The notes: generated by a model not told the origin, from the sequence alone. A DNA stretch of 64,000 nucleotides from Wocania_A spongiicola (GCF_023502325.1 NZ_JAMFLZ010000004.1:372001-436000); one strand, 5' to 3'; numbered from the stretch's first letter, positions 8,930-17,807 are shown. Program-made: numbers and translations.

Positions 8930-9145
8930 ATGGCAAAACAAGCAGCAATAGAACAAGACGGAACCATCATAGAAGCATTATCAAATGCTATGTTTCGTGT
9001 TGAATTAGAAAATGGTCATATTGTGACTGCACACATCTCAGGTAAAATGCGTATGCATTATATTAAACTATTACCAGGAGATAAAGTTAAATTAGAAATG
9101 AGTCCTTATGATTTATCAAAGGCTCGAATAACTTATAGATATTAA
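8930..9145 (+). CDS. infA: Translation initiation factor IF-1
   Basis: IF-1 is a single OB/S1-fold protein that occupies the A site during initiation. The 71-residue sequence has the conserved IEQDGTIIEALSNAMFRVEL and ISGKMRMHYIKLLPGDKV motifs. The 56 bp between infA and rpmJ hold no gene. Confidence 0.98.
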   Translation: MAKQAAIEQDGTIIEALSNAMFRVELENGHIVTAHISGKMRMHYIKLLPGDKVKLEMSPYDLSKARITYRY

Positions 9146-9201
9146 ATTAATTTGCTGGTGGCGCTTAGTCGACACTAATAAATTGATAAAACTTAATTAA
9201 G

Positions 9202-9318
9202 ATGAAAGTAAGAGCATCAGTTAAAAAAAGAAGTGCAGATTGTAAAATCGTGCGCAGAAAAGGTAGACTTTACGTAATAAACAAAAAGAATCCTAGATTC
9301 AAACAAAGACAAGGATAA
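9202..9318 (+). CDS. rpmJ: 50S ribosomal protein L36, zinc-ligand-poor form
   Basis: The 38-residue frame MKVRASVKKRSADCKIVRRK, ending in KNPRFKQRQG, is L36. In the zinc-binding form four ligands (C-x2-C ... C-x4-H) are present; here the first Cys is Ser, only C14 remains, and the third Cys and the His are replaced (NKKNPRF). It should therefore not bind zinc. It ends 3 bp before rpsM. Confidence 0.96.
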   Translation: MKVRASVKKRSADCKIVRRKGRLYVINKKNPRFKQRQG

Positions 9319-9321
9319 GCT

Positions 9322-9696
9322 ATGGCAAGAATTGCAGGTGTAGACATACCAAAACAAAAAAGAGGAGTTATCTCTTTAACTTATATCTACGGAGTAGGTA
9401 GAAGTAGAGCAAAAGAAATTTTAGCTTCAGCTAAAGTTGATGAAAGTATTAAAGTTCAAGATTGGACAGATGATCAAATAGCTGGTATTCGTGAAGCTGT
9501 TGGTACATTTACAATTGAAGGTGAATTACGTTCTGAAACACAATTAAACATTAAGAGATTAATGGATATTGGATGTTACAGAGGTATTCGTCATAGAGCG
9601 AGTCTTCCATTAAGAGGGCAACGTACTAAAAACAACTCTAGAACAAGAAAAGGTAGAAGAAAAACAGTTGCTAACAAGAAAAAAGCAACTAAATAA
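9322..9696 (+). CDS. rpsM: 30S ribosomal protein S13
   Basis: S13 contacts P-site tRNA and the 50S subunit from the 30S head. The 124 residues begin MARIAGVDIPKQKRGVISLT with the helix-turn region YIYGVGRSRAKEIL, and end with the basic tail RGQRTKNNSRTRKGRRKTVA. A 101-bp spacer without a recognisable promoter separates it from rpsK. Confidence 0.98.
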   Translation: MARIAGVDIPKQKRGVISLTYIYGVGRSRAKEILASAKVDESIKVQDWTDDQIAGIREAVGTFTIEGELRSETQLNIKRLMDIGCYRGIRHRASLPLRGQRTKNNSRTRKGRRKTVANKKKATK

Positions 9697-9797
9697 TTAA
9701 TTAGTCTTTAGTATTTAGACGTTGGAAGGAATCTGTTTGAAATTATTAAGGTTTAGGATTCTAGCGACTATCAACTAAAACTAAGAACTAAAAGAAT

Positions 9798-10181
9798 ATG
9801 GCAAAAACAAGCACAAAAAAACGCAAAGTTATTGTAGACGCTGTTGGAGAAGCTCATGTTACAGCATCTTTTAACAACATTATTATTTCATTAACCAATA
9901 AAAAAGGCGATGTAATTTCATGGTCTTCAGCTGGTAAAATGGGATTTAGAGGTTCAAAGAAAAACACACCTTATGCTGCTCAATTAGCTGCTGAAGATGC
10001 AGCAGGAGTAGCTCAAGAAGCTGGGTTAAAGAAAGTAAAGGTTTATGTTAAAGGACCAGGAAATGGTAGAGAGTCTGCTATTCGTTCAATTCATAATGCA
10101 GGTATTGAAGTAACAGAAATTATCGATGTTACTCCATTACCACACAATGGTTGTCGCCCTCCAAAACGTAGAAGAGTTTAA
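9798..10181 (+). CDS. rpsK: 30S ribosomal protein S11
   Basis: S11 forms part of the 30S platform near the E site. The 127-residue protein has GEAHVTASFNNIIISLTNKK, SSAGKMGFRGSKKNTPYAAQ and the C-terminal signature DVTPLPHNGCRPPKRRRV. A strong hairpin terminator lies about 70 bp after its stop, so rpsK is probably the last gene of the first transcription unit. Confidence 0.98.
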   Translation: MAKTSTKKRKVIVDAVGEAHVTASFNNIIISLTNKKGDVISWSSAGKMGFRGSKKNTPYAAQLAAEDAAGVAQEAGLKKVKVYVKGPGNGRESAIRSIHNAGIEVTEIIDVTPLPHNGCRPPKRRRV

Positions 10182-10253
10182 TAAAATGCGATGATAGATT
10201 TATGTTTTTTTTAGATTGTTTTAAATCATAAACCATAAATCAAAATCGTCAAT

Positions 10254-10296
10254 AAAATTAATATCATCTGTTTGTCAGATGGTATTAATTTTTTGC
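10254..10296 (+). terminator. Intrinsic terminator after rpsK
   Basis: A 17-bp stem (10254-10270 with 10276-10292, one T-G wobble, containing CATCTG/CAGATG) closes a 5-base loop TTTGT and runs into a T-rich tail. This is a strong rho-independent terminator in the middle of the ribosomal gene cluster. Confidence 0.85.
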
Positions 10297-10305
10297 ATAA
10301 ATTTG
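10272..10305 (+). promoter_or_regulatory. Predicted promoter for rpsD-rpoA-rplQ
   Basis: TAAATTTG at 10298-10305 matches the Bacteroidota -7 box TAnnTTTG exactly. A TTG at 10272-10274 could be the -33 element, although the 23-bp spacer is at the long end. The box lies just after the terminator and predicts a leader of about 100 bases before rpsD. Confidence 0.65.
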
Positions 10306-10410
10306 CAAACTGAAAAATAATAAATTAACAAGTATCAACAAGAGATAAAATGGTTATCGAAGGATAAGATTAAGACCTTAATTCATAATCACTCTTAAAA
10401 ACAATTTAAA

Positions 10411-11016
10411 ATGGCAAGATATACTGGTCCTAAAACTAAAATAGCTCGAAAATTTGGTGAAGCTATTTTTGGAGATGATAAATCTTTTGAAAAAAGAAAT
10501 TACCCTCCAGGTCAACACGGAAATGCAAGAAGGCGTGGAAAAAAATCTGAATACGCAATCCAGTTAATGGAGAAACAAAAAGCTAAATATACATATGGTA
10601 TTTTAGAGCGTCAATTTAGAGGTTTGTTTAAAAAAGCAAGAGCAGCACAAGGTATTACAGGTGAAGTTTTATTACAACTTTGCGAGTCTAGATTAGACAA
10701 CGTAGTTTTCAGAATGGGAATTTCTCCTTCTAGAAGTGGTGCTAGACAATTAGTATCTCACAGACACATTACAGTAAATGGAGAGTTGGTAAACATACCA
10801 TCTTACCAATTAAAAGCTGGAGATGTAGTTGCAGTAAGAGAAAAATCAAAATCACTTGAAGCAATTGAAAGATCGCTTTCAAATTCAAGTCACGTTTACG
10901 AATGGATTACTTGGAATAACGATACTAAATCTGGAACATACGTTTCTGTTCCTGCTAGAATTCAAATCCCAGAAAACATAAACGAACAATTCATAGTAGA
11001 ATTATATTCTAAATAA
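10411..11016 (+). CDS. rpsD: 30S ribosomal protein S4
   Basis: S4 is a primary 16S rRNA binder and, in other bacteria, the repressor of the alpha operon. It is 201 residues with MARYTGPKTKIARKFGEAIF and the S4 RNA-binding domain (about residues 91-150: ESRLDNVVFRMGISPSRSGA...HRHITVNGELVNIPSY). No CxxC zinc motif is seen in the N-terminal part. It appears to start its own transcription unit with rpoA and rplQ. Confidence 0.98.
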   Translation: MARYTGPKTKIARKFGEAIFGDDKSFEKRNYPPGQHGNARRRGKKSEYAIQLMEKQKAKYTYGILERQFRGLFKKARAAQGITGEVLLQLCESRLDNVVFRMGISPSRSGARQLVSHRHITVNGELVNIPSYQLKAGDVVAVREKSKSLEAIERSLSNSSHVYEWITWNNDTKSGTYVSVPARIQIPENINEQFIVELYSK

Positions 11017-11110
11017 TATATTAATCATATTGGTATTTAGCCAAAGGGTTTGTTGGTCTTCTTCAAACTTATAAACCGCGCAACTAAATAACAATTAAAA
11101 CGAAGAAAAT

Positions 11111-12103
11111 ATGGCAGTATTTAATTTTCAAAAGCCCGACAAAGTAATCATGATTGATTCTACTGATTTCGAAGGAAAGTTCGAATTCAGACCGTTAGAA
11201 CCTGGTTACGGATTAACTGTAGGTAACGCATTAAGAAGAGTTTTACTTTCTTCTTTAGAAGGATTCGCAATCACTTCTGTTAGAATAGAAGGTGTAGATC
11301 ACGAGTTTTCTGCAATTGCTGGTGTAGTTGAAGATGTTACAGAAATCATTTTAAATTTAAAACAAATACGTTTTAAAAGACAAATTGAAGATATCGATAA
11401 CGAATCAATTTCAATTTCAATTTCTGGACAAGAACAAATTACAGCGGGAGATTTTCAAAAATTCATCTCAGGATTTCAAGTATTAAATACAGAATTAGTA
11501 ATCTGTAACTTAGATCCTAAGGTTAATTTTAACATGGAAATTACAATTGAAAAGGGTAGAGGTTATGTACCAGCAGAGGAAAATAAAAAGACAGCTGCAC
11601 CAATAGGTACAATTTTTACAGATTCAATTTACACACCAATAAAAAATGTAAAATATAGCATTGAGAATTATCGTGTTGAGCAAAAAACTGATTACGAAAA
11701 ATTAGTTTTCGAAATCATTACAGATGGTTCAATTACACCTCAAGATGCTTTAACAGAAGCTGCTAAAACGTTAATTCACCACTTCATGTTATTCTCAGAT
11801 GAGCGTATTACATTAGAAGCTGATGAAATTGCTCAAACTGAAACTTATGATGAAGAATCGCTTCATATGCGTCAGTTACTTAAAACGAAATTAATTGACA
11901 TGGACTTATCTGTACGTGCATTAAATTGTTTAAAAGCAGCAGAAGTTGATACTTTAGGAGACTTAGTATCATTCAATAAAAATGATTTAATGAAATTCAG
12001 AAACTTTGGTAAGAAATCTTTAACAGAGCTTGAAGAGCTTGTTAACGTTAAGGGATTAAATTTCGGAATGGATTTAAGTAAATATAAATTAGATAAAGAT
12101 TAA
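11111..12103 (+). CDS. rpoA: DNA-directed RNA polymerase subunit alpha
   Basis: The alpha dimer is the assembly platform of RNA polymerase. The 330 residues contain the N-terminal domain (FEFRPLEPGYGLTVGNALRR, LLSSLEGFAITSVRIEG) and the C-terminal domain that contacts UP elements and activators (about 255-325: LNCLKAAEVDTLGDLVSF, FGKKSLTELEELVN). The 94-bp gap before it contains a small possible hairpin (GTTTG/CAAAC) but no clear promoter. Confidence 0.98.
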   Translation: MAVFNFQKPDKVIMIDSTDFEGKFEFRPLEPGYGLTVGNALRRVLLSSLEGFAITSVRIEGVDHEFSAIAGVVEDVTEIILNLKQIRFKRQIEDIDNESISISISGQEQITAGDFQKFISGFQVLNTELVICNLDPKVNFNMEITIEKGRGYVPAEENKKTAAPIGTIFTDSIYTPIKNVKYSIENYRVEQKTDYEKLVFEIITDGSITPQDALTEAAKTLIHHFMLFSDERITLEADEIAQTETYDEESLHMRQLLKTKLIDMDLSVRALNCLKAAEVDTLGDLVSFNKNDLMKFRNFGKKSLTELEELVNVKGLNFGMDLSKYKLDKD

Positions 12104-12162
12104 TTAATCATATTTTGCTCCTCGCAGGTCGAGTTTGGTAGCAAGATGATAAAACAAATGTC

Positions 12163-12633
12163 ATGAGACACGGAAAAAAATTCAATCACTTAGGCAGAAA
12201 AACTGCTCACAGAAAATCAATGTTGGCAAATATGGCTTGTTCGTTAATAGAACACAAGCGTATTAATACAACTGTTGCTAAAGCAAAAGCATTAAAGCAA
12301 TTTGTTGAACCAATGATTACAAAGTCTAAAACTGATACAACTCATAACAGACGTATTGTTATGGCTAAGTTAAGGCAAAAAGATGCTGTAACAGAATTAT
12401 TTAGAGATGTAGCAACTAAGATTGGAGATAGACCAGGAGGTTATACAAGAATTATTAAGCTTGGTAACCGTTTAGGTGATAATGCAGATATGGCAATGAT
12501 AGAGCTTGTTGATTACAACGAGATTTATAATGCTGGCAAGAAAGAGAAGAAAACAACAAGAAGAAGTAGAAGAGGTGGAAGTAAACCTGCTGCTGCTCCA
12601 GTTGAAACTCAAGCATCAAACGAAGAAGAATAA
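12163..12633 (+). CDS. rplQ: 50S ribosomal protein L17
   Basis: L17 lies near the tunnel exit. The core MRHGKKFNHLGRKTAHRKSM, HKRINTTVAKAKALKQFVEP and GYTRIIKLGNRLGDNADMA is typical. At 156 residues it is about 30 longer than the E. coli protein, because of a Lys/Arg then Ala/Glu-rich tail after about residue 125, as is common in Bacteroidota. It ends the cluster and is followed by a terminator. Confidence 0.98.
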   Translation: MRHGKKFNHLGRKTAHRKSMLANMACSLIEHKRINTTVAKAKALKQFVEPMITKSKTDTTHNRRIVMAKLRQKDAVTELFRDVATKIGDRPGGYTRIIKLGNRLGDNADMAMIELVDYNEIYNAGKKEKKTTRRSRRGGSKPAAAPVETQASNEEE

Positions 12634-12655
12634 ATGTTAATAAGCATTTAAATAT

Positions 12656-12689
12656 AAAGGATAAACTATTTTAGTTTATCCTTTTTTTT
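12656..12689 (+). terminator. Intrinsic terminator after rplQ
   Basis: A perfect 12-bp stem (12656-12667 with 12673-12684; AAAGGATAAACT and its complement) with loop ATTTT and a run of T to 12689. It ends the ribosomal transcription unit. Confidence 0.9.
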
Positions 12690-12721
12690 ATGCAATTTTG
12701 TAAAACTTTTTTAGGAAAAAT

Positions 12722-13825
12722 ATGAAATATCAAAAACGACAAAAAGCCATTGTACTTTTAGCAGATGGTACTATTTTTTACGGAAAAGCAGTTGGTAATA
12801 AACAAGGAACTGCATTTGGCGAAGTATGTTTTAATACGGGAATGACTGGTTACCAAGAAATTTTTACTGACCCTTCGTACTATGGACAACTTATGGTTGC
12901 CACCAATGCACATATTGGTAATTATGGAACTAATAAAGATGAAGTAGAGTCGGATTCAATTAAAATTTCAGGCCTTATAGTAAAAAACTTTAGCTATGAG
13001 TATTCTAGAGAAATTGCAGATAAATCATTAGAAGAATTTTTAGAAGACAATAACCTACTAGCAATTTCAGATGTTGATACTCGAGCTCTAGTTAGTTATA
13101 TAAGAGATCATGGTGCTATGAATGCTGTTATTTCTACTGATGTTGATAATATTGAAGCTTTAAAAAAACAATTGAGTGAGGTGCCAGAAATGAATGGATT
13201 AGAATTGGCATCAAAAGTATCAACTAAAGAGCCATATTATTTTGGTAATGAAAATGCTACTTATAAAGTAGCTGCTTTAGATATAGGAATTAAAAAGAAC
13301 ATCCTTAGAAATATTGCTCAAAGAGATGCTTATATAAAAGTATTTCCATATAATTCAAAGTTCGAAGATTTAGAAGCTTTTAACCCAGACGGGTATTTCT
13401 TATCCAATGGACCTGGAGATCCAGAACCTCTTATAGAAGCTCAAGAAGTTGCAAAAGAAATTATTAAAAGAGACTTGCCATTATTTGGGATTTGTTTAGG
13501 GCACCAAGTTATTGCATTAGCTAATGGGGTGTCAACTTATAAAATGCATAATGGGCATAGAGGTATTAATCATCCTGTTAAAAATCTAAAAACAGGAAAG
13601 GGAGAAATTACTTCACAAAACCATGGTTTTGCTGTTAACAGAGAAGAGTCAGAATCTCATCCTGATTTAGAGATTACGCACGTGCATTTAAATGATCATA
13701 CCGTAGCTGGTTTAGCCATGAAGAATAAGAATTGCTTTTCGGTACAATACCATCCAGAAGCAAGTCCTGGTCCACACGATTCATCGTATCTTTTCGATCA
13801 GTTTATAGAAAATATAAAAAAATAA
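12722..13825 (+). CDS. carA: Carbamoyl-phosphate synthase small subunit
   Basis: CarA hydrolyses glutamine and passes ammonia to CarB to make carbamoyl phosphate for arginine and pyrimidines. The 367-residue protein has the N-terminal CPSase_sm domain (ADGTIFYGKAVGN..., FNTGMTGYQEIFTDPSYYGQ) and a class I glutaminase domain with nucleophile Cys in LFGICLGHQV and the His/Glu pair in SVQYHPEASPGPHDS. carB is not in the window. Weak promoter-like CAATTTTG (one mismatch to TAnnTTTG) lies at 12693-12700. It is flanked by terminators and so is probably monocistronic. Confidence 0.97.
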   Translation: MKYQKRQKAIVLLADGTIFYGKAVGNKQGTAFGEVCFNTGMTGYQEIFTDPSYYGQLMVATNAHIGNYGTNKDEVESDSIKISGLIVKNFSYEYSREIADKSLEEFLEDNNLLAISDVDTRALVSYIRDHGAMNAVISTDVDNIEALKKQLSEVPEMNGLELASKVSTKEPYYFGNENATYKVAALDIGIKKNILRNIAQRDAYIKVFPYNSKFEDLEAFNPDGYFLSNGPGDPEPLIEAQEVAKEIIKRDLPLFGICLGHQVIALANGVSTYKMHNGHRGINHPVKNLKTGKGEITSQNHGFAVNREESESHPDLEITHVHLNDHTVAGLAMKNKNCFSVQYHPEASPGPHDSSYLFDQFIENIKK

Positions 13826-13828
13826 AAC

Positions 13829-13873
13829 TAAAATAAACCCAAAAATAAATTTCTGTTTTTGGGTTTATTTTTA
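13829..13873 (+). terminator. Intrinsic terminator after carA
   Basis: A 15-bp perfect stem (13831-13845 with 13856-13870, core AAACCC/GGGTTT) with a 10-base loop. A-rich and T-rich flanks on each side allow function in both directions. Confidence 0.85.
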
Positions 13874-13941
13874 CTAAAACGTTGTAGGTGTCATTTAATA
13901 AAATTCTACAATAACATTTAACATAAAACGATATTTAGCCG

Positions 13942-13949
13942 TAAATTTG
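13942..13949 (+). promoter_or_regulatory. Predicted -7 box for eno
   Basis: TAAATTTG matches TAnnTTTG exactly and lies 32 bp before the eno ATG. No TTG was found at the expected -33 distance. Confidence 0.6.
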
Positions 13950-13981
13950 AAATAATTAAAAAGATTAAAAACAAACCAATT

Positions 13982-15274
13982 ATGAGTATTATAATTAATA
14001 TCCACGCAAGACAAATTCTAGATTCTAGAGGGAACCCAACAGTAGAAGTTGATGTAATTACCGAAAACAATGTTTTAGGAAGAGCCGCAGTCCCTTCTGG
14101 AGCTTCAACAGGAGAACATGAAGCAGTAGAATTACGAGATGGAGGTAACACATATATGGGAAAAGGAGTTTTAAAAGCGGTAGAAAATGTTAATACTCTT
14201 ATTGCTGAAGATTTATTGGGTGTTTCAGTTTTTGAGCAAAATTTAATTGATCAAATGATGATTGATTTAGATGGAACACCAAACAAATCAAAATTAGGAG
14301 CTAATGCCATTTTAGGTGTTTCTTTGGCTGTTGCTAAAGCCGCTGCAAACGAACTTGGATTGCCATTATATCGTTATGTTGGTGGTGTGTCTGGAAACAC
14401 GTTGCCATTACCAATGATGAACATAATTAATGGGGGCTCTCATAGTGATGCTCCAATTGCATTTCAAGAGTTTATGATTATGCCAGTGAAGGCCAAAAAC
14501 TTTACACACGCAATGCAAATGGGAACTGAGATTTTTCACAACCTTAAAAAGGTTTTGCACGATAGAAATTTAAGTACTGCTGTAGGTGATGAAGGTGGAT
14601 TTGCTCCAAACTTAGCTGGAGGAACAGAAGATGCTTTAGAAACGATTGCTCAGGCAGTTGAAAATGCAGGTTATAAATTTGGTGATGAAGTGAAGATTGC
14701 GTTAGATTGTGCATCTGCTGAATTTTATGAAAATGGACAATACGATTATAAAAAGTTTGAAGGCGATACAGGAAAAGTAAGAACAAGTAAAGAGCAAGCT
14801 GATTATTTAGCAGAACTTGTTGCAAAATATCCAATTATTTCAATTGAAGACGGAATGGATGAAAACGATTGGGATGGCTGGAAATATTTAACTGAATTGG
14901 TTGGAGATAAAGTACAATTAGTAGGAGATGACTTATTTGTAACCAATGTAGAGCGTTTGTCTCGTGGGATTGAAAACGGGATTGCTAATTCTATTTTAAT
15001 CAAGGTAAACCAAATAGGGACATTAACTGAAACTATAGCTGCAGTTAATATGGCTCACAATGCGGGATATACATCTGTAATGTCTCATCGTTCTGGAGAA
15101 ACTGAAGATAATACTATTGCTGATCTAGCTGTAGCTTTAAATACTGGCCAAATTAAAACTGGGTCAGCATCTCGAAGTGATCGTATGGCAAAATACAATC
15201 AATTACTTCGTATAGAAGAAGAGCTAGGAGAAGTGGCATATTTTCCCCAAGAAAAAGCTTTTAAAATAAAATAA
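13982..15274 (+). CDS. eno: Enolase
   Basis: Enolase interconverts 2-phosphoglycerate and phosphoenolpyruvate in glycolysis. The 430-residue protein contains ARQILDSRGNPTVEVDV, GASTGEHEAVELRDGG, the proton-donor region AVGDEGGFAPNL, metal ligands in SIEDGMDENDWDGW and QLVGDDLFVTN, the catalytic lysine in ILIKVNQIGTLTE and the signature SHRSGETEDNTIADLAVA. It has its own promoter box and terminator, so it is probably transcribed alone. Confidence 0.98.
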   Translation: MSIIINIHARQILDSRGNPTVEVDVITENNVLGRAAVPSGASTGEHEAVELRDGGNTYMGKGVLKAVENVNTLIAEDLLGVSVFEQNLIDQMMIDLDGTPNKSKLGANAILGVSLAVAKAAANELGLPLYRYVGGVSGNTLPLPMMNIINGGSHSDAPIAFQEFMIMPVKAKNFTHAMQMGTEIFHNLKKVLHDRNLSTAVGDEGGFAPNLAGGTEDALETIAQAVENAGYKFGDEVKIALDCASAEFYENGQYDYKKFEGDTGKVRTSKEQADYLAELVAKYPIISIEDGMDENDWDGWKYLTELVGDKVQLVGDDLFVTNVERLSRGIENGIANSILIKVNQIGTLTETIAAVNMAHNAGYTSVMSHRSGETEDNTIADLAVALNTGQIKTGSASRSDRMAKYNQLLRIEEELGEVAYFPQEKAFKIK

Positions 15275-15295
15275 GTAGTTTTTAAAAAATTTATA

Positions 15296-15332
15296 AAAAG
15301 AGCGGTTATTATTTTAATAATCGCTCTTTTTT
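15296..15332 (+). terminator. Intrinsic terminator after eno
   Basis: A 16-bp stem (15296-15311 with 15315-15330, one G-T wobble, core AAAAGAGCG/CGCTCTTTT), a 3-base loop and a T tail. The rest of the 184-bp gap up to gltA is AT-rich, with only a weak promoter-like TAAATTCG near 15411. Confidence 0.9.
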
Positions 15333-15458
15333 GTACTATCAATTTTTTTAATATTTAAATTAGCTAAATCATTAGCTATAAGCTTTAGAAATAGTAAGAT
15401 ATTTTGTAAATTCGTAAGGTCAATTTCGACAAAAAATCAAACATGAAAATTTTACTAT

Positions 15459-16745
15459 ATGTCAGATAAAGCTACGTTAGAAATTAACGGTAACAAGCAT
15501 GAGTTTCCATTAATTGTTGGAACAGAAAATGAAGTTGCAATAGATATTAAAACATTAAGAGGTGTTACTGGAGGTGTTACAACTATTGATGCTGGTTATA
15601 AAAACACAGGTTCTTGTGAAAGCGAAATTACATTTTTAGATGGTGAAAAAGGAATTTTAAGATATAGAGGGTATAGCATTGAAGAATTAGCAGAAGAAGC
15701 AGATTTTTTAGAAGTTGCTTATTTATTAATATTTGGAGAATTACCTACAAAAGAACAACACGATAAATTTCATGCAGACATTAAATCAAAATCTATAGTA
15801 GATGATGATGTAAGAAAGATTATTGATGCATTTCCTAAGTCGGCTCACCCTATGGGAGTTTTGTCGTCACTTACAAGTGCCTTAACTGCTTTTAACCCTT
15901 CTTCAGTAAATGTTGACTCTGAAGAAGATATGTATAATTCTGTTGTAAAAATACTTGGAAAGTTTCCTGTGTTAGTTGCTTGGACTATGCGCAAAAAACA
16001 AGGACTCCCTCTAGATTATGGATCTAATACTCTAGGTTATGTTGAAAATGTCTTAAAAATGATGTTTAAACAACCTAATGAGAAGTATGTTCAAAATAAA
16101 ATAATAGTAGATGCTTTAGATAAGTTATTGATTCTTCACGCAGACCATGAGCAAAACTGCTCTACTTCCACAGTTAGAATTGTAGGATCGTCTCATGCTG
16201 GATTATTTGCTTCGTTATCTGCTGGAATCTCAGCATTATGGGGGCCACTTCACGGTGGTGCAAATCAGGCTGTATTGGAAATGCTTGAGGCTATTAAAGA
16301 AGATGGAGGAGATACTAAAAAGTATATGGCAAAAGCTAAAGATAAAAACGACCCGTTTAGATTAATGGGCTTTGGTCATCGTGTATATAAAAACTTCGAC
16401 CCTCGTGCAAGAATTATTAAAAAAGCTGCCGATGAAGTATTAGCCGATTTAGGAGTAGAAGACCCAATTTTAGAAATTGCTAAAGGACTTGAACAAGAAG
16501 CATTAAACGATGATTATTTTGTGAAACGTAAATTATACCCTAACGTAGATTTTTATTCAGGAATAATTTATAGAGCTATGGGTATTCCTACCGATATGTT
16601 TACTGTAATGTTTGCATTGGGACGATTACCAGGTTGGATAGCACAGTGGCGCGAAATGCGATTAAGAAAAGAGCCAATTGGAAGACCAAGGCAGTTATAT
16701 GTTGGAGAAACGTTAAGACCTTTTAAAAAGTTAGAAAAAAGATAG
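15459..16745 (+). CDS. gltA: Citrate synthase
   Basis: This enzyme condenses acetyl-CoA and oxaloacetate to citrate as the first TCA step. The 428-residue protein is of the large (type II, hexameric) length and has the short N-terminal beta domain (residues 1-50). Active-site motifs are HADHEQNCSTSTVR, LWGPLHGGANQAVLEML and MGFGHRVYKNFDPRA, and the C-terminal part PGWIAQWREMRLRKEPIGRP carries substrate-binding arginines. Confidence 0.97.
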   Translation: MSDKATLEINGNKHEFPLIVGTENEVAIDIKTLRGVTGGVTTIDAGYKNTGSCESEITFLDGEKGILRYRGYSIEELAEEADFLEVAYLLIFGELPTKEQHDKFHADIKSKSIVDDDVRKIIDAFPKSAHPMGVLSSLTSALTAFNPSSVNVDSEEDMYNSVVKILGKFPVLVAWTMRKKQGLPLDYGSNTLGYVENVLKMMFKQPNEKYVQNKIIVDALDKLLILHADHEQNCSTSTVRIVGSSHAGLFASLSAGISALWGPLHGGANQAVLEMLEAIKEDGGDTKKYMAKAKDKNDPFRLMGFGHRVYKNFDPRARIIKKAADEVLADLGVEDPILEIAKGLEQEALNDDYFVKRKLYPNVDFYSGIIYRAMGIPTDMFTVMFALGRLPGWIAQWREMRLRKEPIGRPRQLYVGETLRPFKKLEKR

Positions 16746-16770
16746 TAAGTATTTAATTATCTAAGAAATC

Positions 16771-16797
16771 AAAGCTTCATATTTTATGAAGCTTTTT
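16771..16797 (+). terminator. Intrinsic terminator after gltA
   Basis: A perfect stem AAGCTTCATA (16772-16781) with TATGAAGCTT (16785-16794), loop TTT and a T tail. Confidence 0.88.
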
Positions 16798-16880
16798 TAT
16801 TTTATATTTGCTCGTTTTTAATGAATTAATGGAAATTGAATATTATTAATAATAATTTCTAAAAAAAAGAATATAATTTT

Positions 16881-16888
16881 TACGTTTG
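16881..16888 (+). promoter_or_regulatory. -7 box adjoining the start codon (possible leaderless gene)
   Basis: TACGTTTG matches TAnnTTTG and is separated from the ATG at 16893 by only 4 bases. A transcript starting at the usual distance would begin at about the A of ATG. A second exact match, TATATTTG at 16803-16810, could give a normal leader instead. Confidence 0.55.
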
Positions 16889-16892
16889 TCGC

Positions 16893-17807
16893 ATGTTAGA
16901 GTTAAATATTAAAAATGAAACCTCTCGCTTAAGAGCGGTTGTTTTAGGCACAGCAGAAAGTAATGGTCCAACGCCTAAGGTAGAAGATTGTTACGATCCT
17001 AAAAGTATTGAACATGTTATAGCAGGGACATATCCTAAAGAAGAAGACATGATACAAGAAATGGAAGCTGTTGCAGCAGTTTTTAAAAAGTATGGTGTTA
17101 AGGTATATAGACCAGAAGTTATAAAAGATTGTAATCAGATATTTTCGCGCGATATAGCTTTTGTTATTGATAATAAAATGATTAGAGCCAACATTCTTCC
17201 CAACAGAGAAGAAGAAGTTGAGGCTATAGATTATATTTGGAACCAAGTAGAAACTAATAATAGAATCATTCTACCTGAAGAATGTCATGTTGAAGGAGGC
17301 GATGTTATGCCTTGGAACGATTATATTTTTATTGGGACTTATTCAGGAGATGATTATCCAGATTATATAACAGCTCGTACTAACACGGATGCGGTAATTG
17401 CTATACAAGAATTGTTTCCAGAAAAAACTGTTAAAGCATTCGAGTTAAGAAAATCTAATACAAATGCTAAAGATAATGCTCTACATTTAGACTGTTGTTT
17501 TCAGCCTATGGGTAAAGATAAAGCTATACTTCATAAAAACGGATTTTTAGTAGAAAGTGAATACGAATGGTTGCTTAATTTTTTTGGAAAAGATAATGTA
17601 TTTGAAATCACAAAAGATGAAATGTATAATATGAATAGTAATGTATTTTCAATTTCCGAAGATGTTATTATTTCAGAACAAAATTTTACACGCTTAAATA
17701 CGTGGTTGCGAGAACAAGGTTTTACGGTTGAAGAAGTGCCTTATGCAGAAATAGCAAAACAGGAAGGATTATTAAGATGCTCAACTATGCCTTTAATTAG
17801 AGATTAA
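16893..17807 (+). CDS. DDAH/arginine deiminase-like amidinotransferase-fold hydrolase
   Basis: This 304-residue protein is a pentein-fold guanidino-modifying enzyme. Visible family motifs are the N-terminal RLRAVVLGTAES, an acidic substrate-binding segment (FSRDIAFVID), HVEGGDVMPWNDYIFIG (Glu/Asp), a histidine in NALHLDCCFQPMG and a late catalytic-type cysteine in LLRCSTMPL (about residue 297). The exact substrate (dimethylarginine, arginine or another guanidino compound) cannot be told from sequence. A second pentein, CtlX, lies 3 kb downstream on the same strand. The stop codon overlaps the stop of the converging sulfatase gene by 4 bp. Confidence 0.85.
   Translation: MLELNIKNETSRLRAVVLGTAESNGPTPKVEDCYDPKSIEHVIAGTYPKEEDMIQEMEAVAAVFKKYGVKVYRPEVIKDCNQIFSRDIAFVIDNKMIRANILPNREEEVEAIDYIWNQVETNNRIILPEECHVEGGDVMPWNDYIFIGTYSGDDYPDYITARTNTDAVIAIQELFPEKTVKAFELRKSNTNAKDNALHLDCCFQPMGKDKAILHKNGFLVESEYEWLLNFFGKDNVFEITKDEMYNMNSNVFSISEDVIISEQNFTRLNTWLREQGFTVEEVPYAEIAKQEGLLRCSTMPLIRD

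Noticed and set aside
9697..9797. Possible tRNA or promoter between rpsM and rpsK
   Set aside because: No cloverleaf pattern, no exact TAnnTTTG box and no terminator could be found.
12104..12162. TTGCT/AGCAA inverted repeat before rplQ as a terminator or attenuator
   Set aside because: The stem is only 5 bp with a loop of about 20 bases and no T-run.
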